Under the pieces are notes generated by a model. That model saw only the letters and a program-made list of their open reading frames with translations, made no database searches and was not told the origin of the DNA. Of a DNA stretch of 51,155 bases, positions 15,952 to 22,766 are shown piece by piece. The position numbers and the translations under genes are program-made. Position 1 is the stretch's first letter. Each line of letters starts with the position of its first letter. This DNA is from Burkholderiales bacterium UBA2463 (GTDB lineage Bacteria > Pseudomonadota > Gammaproteobacteria > Burkholderiales > Burkholderiaceae_A), in assembly GCA_002342295.1 (NCBI GenBank), contig DDPR01000010.1:287331-338485 (forward strand). The letters are read 5' to 3'.

Positions 15952-17538
15952 GTGATCAATAGGCTGGCTTGGGCTGGACCAGAGGGTCAGTCCGTTGTCT
16001 TTCAGGGGCTCTTTGCCGGTGAGGTTCGTGGCAGGAAGTCAACCGCCTTTCAGCTGCTGTCCCTCGCCCTGATTGTCGTCAATCTTGGCGCTCTCTACCT
16101 CGAAGCCAAATTCGGACCCCATCACCCATCGGCTGCAACGCTCGCGGCGTTCGCGCAGGGCTCTCTGATCTTCTTCGCAGTCGAGTTCGGACTCGCGCTC
16201 TTTAGCTGCACCCGAAATCCTGACATGAAGAACCGGCCGCTTCTGGGGTCTGCGCGACTGCGATTTCTGGCGAGCCCCGCCGCACTGCTTGACCTGCTGA
16301 GCTTTGCTCCGAGCCTCCTCTTTGGTGTCAGTGCCGATCTGCGAGTTCTCAAAGCGCACCGCCTGATTCGACCCTTCCTGCCGGGTCGCACGGTCCATGA
16401 GGCCTTCACCGAATTTCAGCGGGCCCACTTCGGAGAGACCCTGCGCCAAAAGATATACATCCTGATGGTGCCCCGATCGGACATGGAGCCCCTGCAACGC
16501 ATGGTTGAGCGCTCGCTCATGGTCCTGATTTTCGTGTCGGTCCTCACGGTTATTCTGGAATCGGTTGCCTCGCTGAGGGACTTTCAACCAGAGTTCCTCT
16601 TTCTTGAAGCCCTGTTCGTGGGCATTTTCACTGTGGAATACCTCGCAAGACTCTACTGCTGCGTCGAGGATCCCGCGATTAAGAATGGGCACTTCAGGAG
16701 GCTGCGCGGCATGATGGAGCCTGGGCAGATTGTCGACCTGCTGGCCATCCTGCCCTTCTATCTATCCTTCTTCCTTCCCCAACACTTCGACCTGCGCTTC
16801 CTGCGCGCGTTCCGGCTCATTCGGGCCCTCAAGCTTGTCCGTTACAGCCGTGCCTCTCGAACCCTCATGAAGGTCTTGCAGGCGGAGTGGCCAGTTGTCG
16901 CCGCCGCCATTTTCATCATGTTCATTCTGGTCATCCTCACCGCGAGCCTGGGCTACCTTTTTGAGCACGAGGCCCAGCCAGACAAATTCGAGAACATTCC
17001 CCAGTCCATCTACTGGGCCGTGATCACGCTGGCCTCGGTGGGCTACGGCGACATATCGCCCCTCACCTCCGAGGGTCGACTGGTGACGGTCCTTGCAGCT
17101 CTTGTCGGAATTGGCATCTTTGCCCTGCCCGCAGCCATCCTCTCCTCCGCCTTCATTGATCAGATGCACCAGGACCGGGAGACGCTCCAAGAAATGCTGG
17201 CAGAAGCGATCGTCGATGGGCAGATTAGCGAGGAAGAGCGGCATCAGATCCTTCAAGATGCAGAGGAACTGAGCCTCTCTGACCAAGAAGTTCACAACGC
17301 GATCGACCGGGAGCTTGCCCGCCAGGCTCGGGAGCGCCGAGCAAGCAGGGCCCTCCTTAGCGCCTGGCCAGAGTGGTCCGCCCAGCCCGACCGCGCCCTC
17401 GAGCAATTCCGCGGTGCAGTCAGTTGGCTGCGCCAGGTACAACTTCATCCGGAATGCGCGGCTGCCGTGGAGGCCGCCCTGGCAAGGGACGGGGAGGCCA
17501 CTGAGCGTGAGCGGGCCGTCTGGCGAGCGCTTCGTTAG
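15952..17538 (+). CDS. Voltage-gated potassium channel with two voltage-sensor modules, copy 1
   Basis: This 528-residue membrane protein has a second half that reads as a complete bacterial Kv channel: S1-S4 (about 185-300) with S4 charges R282, R285, R288, R291, K294 and R297 at three-residue steps, a pore helix (PQSIYWAVITLAS), the filter SVGYGD (362-367) and S6. The first half (about 33-150) is a further S1-S4-like module aligned to the second (shared pattern: acidic S3 end, NPDMK, LRFLASPAALLDLL, S4), but its S4 has only R131, K134, R137 and R140 and is broken by Pro141. A soluble C-terminus with VDGQISEEERHQIL resembles a TerB-like helical domain. GTG 15952 has GGAGGG six bases upstream. 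It is a paralogue of the gene at 19796. Confidence 0.82.
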   Translation: MINRLAWAGPEGQSVVFQGLFAGEVRGRKSTAFQLLSLALIVVNLGALYLEAKFGPHHPSAATLAAFAQGSLIFFAVEFGLALFSCTRNPDMKNRPLLGSARLRFLASPAALLDLLSFAPSLLFGVSADLRVLKAHRLIRPFLPGRTVHEAFTEFQRAHFGETLRQKIYILMVPRSDMEPLQRMVERSLMVLIFVSVLTVILESVASLRDFQPEFLFLEALFVGIFTVEYLARLYCCVEDPAIKNGHFRRLRGMMEPGQIVDLLAILPFYLSFFLPQHFDLRFLRAFRLIRALKLVRYSRASRTLMKVLQAEWPVVAAAIFIMFILVILTASLGYLFEHEAQPDKFENIPQSIYWAVITLASVGYGDISPLTSEGRLVTVLAALVGIGIFALPAAILSSAFIDQMHQDRETLQEMLAEAIVDGQISEEERHQILQDAEELSLSDQEVHNAIDRELARQARERRASRALLSAWPEWSAQPDRALEQFRGAVSWLRQVQLHPECAAAVEAALARDGEATERERAVWRALR

Positions 17539-17636
17539 AGCGCCCGCTCCGAGTGCTTGTGGCTGTCACCGAACTTCCCTTAGCATGGCGCCCATAGAAT
17601 GAGTCAACTAGACCCCCTCCAACCGGCAGACCGCCC

Positions 17637-19238
17637 ATGACGCTCTCACTTCCCTCGCGCCTTTTTCCCTGGGTCTCGACCGGTGCTCTGGCCCTTATCA
17701 CCGCCCCCGCCTACCCCCTCGCCTCCCTTGTCTTCGCGGGCCTTTTCTTCCTGGGGCTTCACGATGCGACCCAGAGCCGACACGCCATTAGGCGCAATTA
17801 CCCGCTCACGGGACGCCTGCGATACGCCCTGGAGTTCATCCGCCCAGAGATTCGTCAGTACTTTATCGAGAGTGACGACGAGAAGCTGCCCTTCTCGCGG
17901 AATCAGCGCGCCATGGTCTACGCGCGCTCAAAAATTCAAAACGACAAACGCGGTTTCGGGACGATCAAAGACCTCTACGCCCAAGATGCACAGTGGCTGA
18001 GTCATTCGATGCGCCCCTTAGAGACCGAGACCGAGGACCTTCGCATCACCGTTGGGGGTCCTGCCTGTCGTAAGCCCTACGCCATCTCGATCTTCAACAT
18101 CTCTGCGATGAGCTTTGGGGCGCTCTCCGCAAATGCCATCCAGGCCCTCAACCATGGCGCTGCGCTCGGACGCTTTGCCCACGACACCGGTGAGGGCAGC
18201 ATCTCGGTCCACCACCGAAAGTTCGGGGGGGACCTCATCTGGGAGCTGGGGTCGGGCTACTTCGGCTGCCGCACCCCCGATGGCCATTTCGATCCCCATC
18301 GATTCGCGGAGCAGGCCGCAGACGACCAAATCAAGATGATCGAAGTCAAGCTCTCGCAAGGAGCCAAGCCCGGGCACGGTGGGGTCTTGCCAGCCGCCAA
18401 GGTGAGTGCCGAGATTGCTCAGGCCCGAGGAGTTCCCATGGGCGAGGACTGTGTCTCACCCGCATCGCACTCGGCCTTCAGCACGCCCGTGGGTCTCATG
18501 CAGTTTATTGGCCAGCTGCGCGAGCTCTCGGAGGGCAAACCAATTGGCTTCAAACTCTGCGTGGGCCATGTTCAGGAGTGGTTTGGCCTGGTCAAGGCCA
18601 TGCTCGAGACGGGTATCTCCCCCGACTTCATCGTTATCGATGGAGCGGAGGGCGGGACAGGCGCTGCACCCATCGAGTTCGCCGACCACATGGGCATGCC
18701 CCTTCGAGACGGCCTTCAGCTCGTTCACAACACCCTGGTGGGGGTCGGGCTGCGAGACCAGATTCGGCTTGGAGCCTCAGGGAAAATCCTCTCGGCCTTT
18801 GACATCATTCGGTGCAGGGCGCTCGGCGCAGACTGGTGCAACTCAGCCCGTGGCTTCATGTTTGCGCTGGGATGTATTCAGTCGCGCAGCTGTCACACCG
18901 ATCACTGCCCGACTGGCGTGGCCACGCAAGATCCGATGCGCCAAAAGGCCTTGGATGTGACCGACAAAGCCCAGCGAGTCTTCCATTTTCACAGCAACAC
19001 CCTGCACAACCTGGCCGAAATGATGGGTGCAGCGGGCCTTCGAACACCCGAGCAGATCAGGCCCGAGCTTGTAATGGTTCGGGGCCCCAATGGACAGGCC
19101 GCCCCCCTTTCCAGTAGCCTCACCACACTTGCTCCGGGCGCACTGCTCTCGACACACAGCCAAGGGGGTCTTCCGCAACCGTACGCCAGCCTCTGGCAGG
19201 CCTCCTCTCCCCATCACTTTGGACCGACCTTGAACTAG
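17637..19238 (+). CDS. FMN-binding glutamate synthase family protein
   Basis: This 533-residue protein has the alpha/beta-barrel FMN domain of the glutamate synthase large subunit without the amidotransferase domain. Known family members are membrane-attached and of unsettled role. Visible features are one or two hydrophobic helices at about residues 12-48, the FMN-barrel segments SIFNISAMSFGALSANAI and GKPIGFKLCVGH, the flavin-site run DFIVIDGAEGGTGAAP, GADWCNSARGFMFALGCIQ and the iron-sulfur loop SRSCHTDHCPTGVA (about 416-429) with the cysteine spacing of the 3Fe-4S site. It lies between two channel paralogues. The start is taken as the ATG at 17637; no strong ribosome site is seen. Confidence 0.85.
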   Translation: MTLSLPSRLFPWVSTGALALITAPAYPLASLVFAGLFFLGLHDATQSRHAIRRNYPLTGRLRYALEFIRPEIRQYFIESDDEKLPFSRNQRAMVYARSKIQNDKRGFGTIKDLYAQDAQWLSHSMRPLETETEDLRITVGGPACRKPYAISIFNISAMSFGALSANAIQALNHGAALGRFAHDTGEGSISVHHRKFGGDLIWELGSGYFGCRTPDGHFDPHRFAEQAADDQIKMIEVKLSQGAKPGHGGVLPAAKVSAEIAQARGVPMGEDCVSPASHSAFSTPVGLMQFIGQLRELSEGKPIGFKLCVGHVQEWFGLVKAMLETGISPDFIVIDGAEGGTGAAPIEFADHMGMPLRDGLQLVHNTLVGVGLRDQIRLGASGKILSAFDIIRCRALGADWCNSARGFMFALGCIQSRSCHTDHCPTGVATQDPMRQKALDVTDKAQRVFHFHSNTLHNLAEMMGAAGLRTPEQIRPELVMVRGPNGQAAPLSSSLTTLAPGALLSTHSQGGLPQPYASLWQASSPHHFGPTLN

Positions 19239-19258
19239 ACCCCCAACCGCGAGCATCC

Positions 19259-19774
19259 ATGGAAAAAACAAACAAAAAAATCACCTCGACGGATTTCCTT
19301 TACTTCGCCCTTGTCATCCTTGGGTTGGCTGCAACTGTGATGCTCACCAACCACACCATGCGCGAGGCTCAGCGCACGGAAACCGCGAAGAAAGAGGCCG
19401 AGCGACTCGCAGAATGGCTGACCAAAGCCGGAGAGGCGCGAGCCAAAAAAGAGTCGTCGGGTGTCGACGCCTGCGACCCGCCCTCTGAATGGGCGGCCTG
19501 TCAGGAAGCGCTTTTGAACAAAGAGGGCCCGATCGGCGGGCTTCACAATGTTATTGAGGATGACGGGCTGATCGTGGCGGAAACGTGCGACAAAGAGAAA
19601 TCCGAGACCCACGGCGCCTACATCATCGAGAACGGCGTTCCCCCGGGACCGGGCCTCCCCCCCGCATGGGCTGCGATCACGGCCGACACCAAACTCGATG
19701 CGCCGCTCACCCTGCGCGTCTTCGTCTGTGGGCGCTCGTTCCACAAGATTCCCGTCGCTGAGATTAAGTACTAA
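19259..19774 (+). CDS. Uncharacterised membrane-anchored protein between the channel genes
   Basis: I do not recognise this 171-residue protein. It has a basic N-terminal tail (MEKTNKKITS), one hydrophobic helix (about residues 12-31, FLYFALVILGLAATVML), a charged, probably helical stalk (about 35-66, REAQRTETAKKEAERLAEWL) and a C-terminal domain with four cysteines that could form disulfides (DACDP, AACQEA, AETCDK, FVCGR). With positive residues at the N-terminus the domain would lie in the periplasm. It starts 20 bases after the FMN enzyme and ends 21 bases before the second channel, so it probably belongs to the same transcript and could be an accessory subunit, which is inference. Confidence 0.65.
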   Translation: MEKTNKKITSTDFLYFALVILGLAATVMLTNHTMREAQRTETAKKEAERLAEWLTKAGEARAKKESSGVDACDPPSEWAACQEALLNKEGPIGGLHNVIEDDGLIVAETCDKEKSETHGAYIIENGVPPGPGLPPAWAAITADTKLDAPLTLRVFVCGRSFHKIPVAEIKY

Positions 19775-19795
19775 CCAACGGTTAAAGGATTCTCC

Positions 19796-21406
19796 GTGAG
19801 CAACGACCTCTCTACCCCCTCTCTTCCGGCCAGCACCGTTCGCGCCTACGTCTACCGACAAGTCTTCGACCCTACCAATAAGCAGGGCATGGGCAAGAAG
19901 CTTGATGGCTATATATCGACCCTCATCATCCTCAACCTTATTGCCTTGTTGGTTGAGCAGGTGCCGACGCTCTATGCAAAGGCCCCAGGGTTTTTCCACA
20001 TCTTCGATGTTTTCTCGATCATCGTCTTCACCATCGAGTATGTGCTTCGCCTCTACGTTGCCCCCGAGGACCCAGAATTTAAAGGCGCTCGCCTGCCACG
20101 CTTTGCCTACTTTAAGAGCCCATTCGCGCTCATCGACCTGGCGGCCATTCTCCCCTTCTATCTCGCAGCCTTTATTCAGATCGACCTGCGCATGCTGCGG
20201 GCCCTGCGACTGCTGCGACTCTTCAAGCTGGCTCGCGTCCTCATCCCCGCCTGGAATGAGTTCAAAGAGCTCAACAAGGACTCAACCCTTCGCCAAAAGG
20301 TGTACAACCTCCTCAACCCAACGCCTCAAAGCGGGGCGCTGCATGAGTACGTCGATCTTTTCATCGTCTTCTGGGTGCTGGTCTCCGTGGCGGCCGTCAT
20401 TCTGGAGTCCGTCGATTCTGTCCATTACGTGCTCAACGTTGAATTCGTTCTGCTAGACGGAATCGCGGTGGCCATCTTCACGACAGAGTACATTCTGCGG
20501 CTGTATACCTGCACGGAGAATCCCACTTATCGGCACTGGGTCGCTGGACGACTGGCGTATGCTCGCTCCCCCAGCGCAGTCGTCGATGGCCTGGCCGTTC
20601 TCCCCTTCTTCCTTGAGCCCCTTCTTCACAACCTGATTGACCTGCGATTCCTGCGAGTCTTCCGACTGCTTAGGCTGCTCAAGCTCACCCGCTACACCAC
20701 GGCGGGCACCACGCTGATAAGAGTTCTGTCTCGCGAGTGGCCTGTCATTGCGGCATCCACCTTCATCATGATGCTGCTTGTCATCCTCACGGCCTCTCTC
20801 GGATATCTCTTTGAGCACGAAGCGCAGCCCGAGAAGTTCGAGAACATTCCACAATCGATTTATTGGGCCGTGGTCACACTCGCCTCGGTCGGCTACGGAG
20901 ACATCTCCCCGGTAACCCCGATTGGACGGGCCGCAACAGTCATCCTCGCCCTCGTCGGGCTTGGCATCTTTGCAGTCCCAGCCGGTATTTTGGCGACTGC
21001 CTTTAACGATGAACTGCGTCGCCACCGGGAGTCTATTCGGAACCAGCTGCTGGGTTACCTTGCAGACGGCGTGCTCGACGAGGAGGAAAAAGAGCAGCTC
21101 TACCGAAGTGCCCGAGCCCTTCGTCTCACGCACGAGGAGGTGGACCTCATGATTGAGCGAGCCCGACTCGATGCCGAAGCCACCACAAAAGCGGCACAGG
21201 AGCAGTTCGTCATTCCGTACCACATGATGGAGAACAACCCGTCGTTCTCCGCCGACCAGTTCAAGCAACTCGCCACGCTCATGCGACAGGTGGCTGCCGT
21301 GTCAGACCATTCGGCGCTGAATAAGATTTTCCATGACGCCAAGGTCACCAGCGAACACGACCGAGAGCTCTGGTCCCTGGTACTTAGCCACCTGCCCCAG
21401 AAGTAA
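19796..21406 (+). CDS. Voltage-gated potassium channel with two voltage-sensor modules, copy 2
   Basis: The 536-residue protein has two complete S1-S4 modules before one pore. Module 1 (about 36-150) has S4 charges R132, R135, R138, R141, K144 and R147; module 2 (about 185-302) has R284, R287, R290, R293, K296 and R299. The modules share the motifs TIEYVLRLY / TTEYILRLY, a following E-D/N-P turn and AxxDLAAILPF-like strings, so they arose by duplication. The pore is SIYWAVVTLASVGYGD (filter 364-369), then S6. The C-terminal soluble part has YLADGVLDEEEKEQL (TerB-like). The frame starts at GTG 19796 with AAAGGA upstream. It resembles copy 1 throughout and is the only copy with both sensors intact. 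Homotetrameric assembly is inferred from the single pore per chain. Confidence 0.85.
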   Translation: MSNDLSTPSLPASTVRAYVYRQVFDPTNKQGMGKKLDGYISTLIILNLIALLVEQVPTLYAKAPGFFHIFDVFSIIVFTIEYVLRLYVAPEDPEFKGARLPRFAYFKSPFALIDLAAILPFYLAAFIQIDLRMLRALRLLRLFKLARVLIPAWNEFKELNKDSTLRQKVYNLLNPTPQSGALHEYVDLFIVFWVLVSVAAVILESVDSVHYVLNVEFVLLDGIAVAIFTTEYILRLYTCTENPTYRHWVAGRLAYARSPSAVVDGLAVLPFFLEPLLHNLIDLRFLRVFRLLRLLKLTRYTTAGTTLIRVLSREWPVIAASTFIMMLLVILTASLGYLFEHEAQPEKFENIPQSIYWAVVTLASVGYGDISPVTPIGRAATVILALVGLGIFAVPAGILATAFNDELRRHRESIRNQLLGYLADGVLDEEEKEQLYRSARALRLTHEEVDLMIERARLDAEATTKAAQEQFVIPYHMMENNPSFSADQFKQLATLMRQVAAVSDHSALNKIFHDAKVTSEHDRELWSLVLSHLPQK

Positions 21407-21438
21407 AAAACGCCACCCGCTCGGCAGAGGGGGTGGCG
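21405..21438 (-). terminator. Intrinsic terminator for the leftward carbonic-anhydrase-like gene
   Basis: Read leftward, an 8-bp stem CGCCACCC/GGGTGGCG (21411-21418 with 21431-21438) and a 12-base loop are followed by a run of T (the A-run 21405-21410 on the plus strand). It lies between the convergent second channel gene and the gene starting at 22065. The A-run overlaps the channel stop codon. No T-run follows rightward, so it should work only leftward. Confidence 0.65.
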
Positions 21439-21459
21439 AGAGCGCCGCTTGAAATCTGG

Positions 21460-22065
21460 CTAGCCCACGAGGTCCACGCGCCCCTCCAGGTCCATGATGC
21501 CGGTGATGACGCTAAGTTTGGGGTGGCGCTTCACCACAGCCTGCCGGAATGCAGCCAGAACCTCTGCATGAGAGCCGGTCTCGACCTCTTTTCCGGAGAC
21601 GGCATCAGCCCCGAGGGCCAGCTTGGCCGCGCCGCAGTCACGGTGGCTGATCCCCACAACGCGCTTGATGTTGTGCAGCTTCACGGTGATGTCGAGATTG
21701 TCAAAGAAGGTGGCGTGCCACGCTTTGAAGGCGGGGTGGACAACGCCCAGCGGACCTCCTGCCATGACAAATTGGCTGTAGTTGTCGCCTAGCTTTTCTC
21801 TGTCGACGCCAGAGAGCATGCCCATGTATCGCCAGCTGAGCGTCGTAAACCGAGGATCGATACAGTTAACGAGCATGGCCTCGTAATTGCCGCTCGCGGC
21901 CCGAGCCGAGCGACCCAGTCCCATTACGCCTGCGGCGGTGAGGGCGGCACCTGCAGCCAAAAAGCCCCGACGGGTCTGCGCCTGGGCGATGGGAGAGCAG
22001 CATGCACAGGCCGACTGCAGGCCCGAGGCACCCAAAACAGACGACTCACGATGCTTCACATTCAT
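21460..22065 (-). CDS. Tat-exported beta-carbonic-anhydrase-like protein
   Basis: This 201-residue protein carries a twin-arginine signal (TRRGFLAAGAALTAAGVMG, RR at 32-33, cleaved near residue 56 after RSARA). The mature domain has the beta-CA zinc pattern: CIDPRF (Cys68, Asp70, Arg72, like the usual CxDxR) and HRDC (His141, Cys144, like HxxC), with AGGPLGVVHPA between them. A Cys-Ala-Cys-Cys cluster sits ahead of the RR motif. Tat export suggests a folded, metal-loaded protein in the periplasm, whereas most beta-CAs are cytoplasmic. Catalysis is not proven. It shares ATGA with the DedA-like gene upstream, so the two are coupled; the terminator at 21405 follows. Confidence 0.7.
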   Translation of the reverse strand: MNVKHRESSVLGASGLQSACACCSPIAQAQTRRGFLAAGAALTAAGVMGLGRSARAASGNYEAMLVNCIDPRFTTLSWRYMGMLSGVDREKLGDNYSQFVMAGGPLGVVHPAFKAWHATFFDNLDITVKLHNIKRVVGISHRDCGAAKLALGADAVSGKEVETGSHAEVLAAFRQAVVKRHPKLSVITGIMDLEGRVDLVG

Positions 22066-22613
22066 AGAACAGTCCCTTTCTTGTTAACAGATGCCGCGCG
22101 ACCCAGACGTGCCCAAAACCGATTGCCGCTCCAACGCATGATGGCGGCCACCAGGTAAAAACGCTTGCCTCGACCAATCACTGAGGCAATAACAAAAGGG
22201 GCTATGGGCATCCCCATCGCTCCAGCGGTGATCGTGCAGACCTTGTAGGGAATGGGCACAAAGCCCGCCAACACGATCGTCCAAAACCCCCACTCCAAGA
22301 ACCATTCCTTAGCCAACTCAAAGGCCTGCGCGTAGCCCCAAGCCTCCAAGGATGGTGAAATCCAGTGAAAGAAGTATGCGCCAATCACATAGCCAAAAAG
22401 TCCGCCCACAACAGATGTCACCGTTGTGACAGTCGCCAAAAACCACGCGCGCTGGGGGCGAGCCAGGCACATGGGCGCCAAGAGAATATCGGGCGGAATC
22501 GGAAAAAATGAAGACTCCGCGAAGCTGGATGCTCCGAGCGCCCAGGTGGCCCGAGGATGGTGGGCCCAGCGTTCCAACCAGAGATAGAGGGGAGACAGAA
22601 ACGGCAGGCGCAC
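22062..22613 (-). CDS. YqaA/DedA-family membrane protein
   Basis: The 183-residue protein matches the YqaA branch of the DedA/VTT membrane family, which is linked in bacteria to undecaprenyl-phosphate or phospholipid translocation and membrane homeostasis. Family features are the conserved start of the fold (WALGASSFAESSFFPIPPDILL, residues 24-45, with the Glu and the FPIPP loop), a glycine-rich helix (VVGGLFGYVIGAYFF), FVPIPYKVCTITAGAMGMP and an arginine near GRGKRFYLVA. The start is a GTG at 22613 with no clear ribosome site. It overlaps the next gene by ATGA. Its role with a carbonic-anhydrase-like partner is not known. Confidence 0.8.
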   Translation of the reverse strand: MRLPFLSPLYLWLERWAHHPRATWALGASSFAESSFFPIPPDILLAPMCLARPQRAWFLATVTTVTSVVGGLFGYVIGAYFFHWISPSLEAWGYAQAFELAKEWFLEWGFWTIVLAGFVPIPYKVCTITAGAMGMPIAPFVIASVIGRGKRFYLVAAIMRWSGNRFWARLGRAASVNKKGTVL

Positions 22614-22656
22614 GGCAGAAAGGGTTCTTCGGGGAGGGAAAATCCGATTCTAAGTC

Positions 22657-22706
22657 TTTGCACTGCCATTGTTTGCATTGCCCAAGGGTCGAAGGTATTG
22701 TGCAAA
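22657..22706 (+). promoter_or_regulatory. Promoter-like region with TTTGCA repeats ahead of kup
   Basis: Two direct copies of TTTGCAYTGCC start 15 bases apart (22657 and 22672), and TTTGCAC (22657-22663) has an inverted copy GTGCAAA (22700-22706). TTGCAT (22673-22678) and TATTGT (22696-22701) are 17 bases apart and could be the -35 and -10 of a sigma-70 promoter; the repeats then overlap both boxes, as an operator would. Box matches are moderate and no regulator is named. Confidence 0.33.
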
Positions 22707-22766
22707 GCGGAATTCCAACCTGATGTTTTCCCGAACAAACGGCAAGTCATTTCCCGGAGCGAGTCC

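Noticed and set aside
16039..16692. Minus-strand frame antisense to the first channel gene
   Set aside because: No homology, and it is fully covered by a convincing membrane protein.
19235..19999. Long minus-strand open frame across the small anchored protein and the second channel start
   Set aside because: It lacks any family resemblance and would be antisense to two genes with clear membrane helices and good starts.
20453..21268. Long minus-strand frame inside the second channel gene
   Set aside because: It is antisense to the pore and sensor, has low-complexity charged composition and no domain pattern.
22624..22650. Possible sigma-28 -10 box near kup
   Set aside because: A CCGATTC string is present but no -35 box lies at the needed 11-base spacing.
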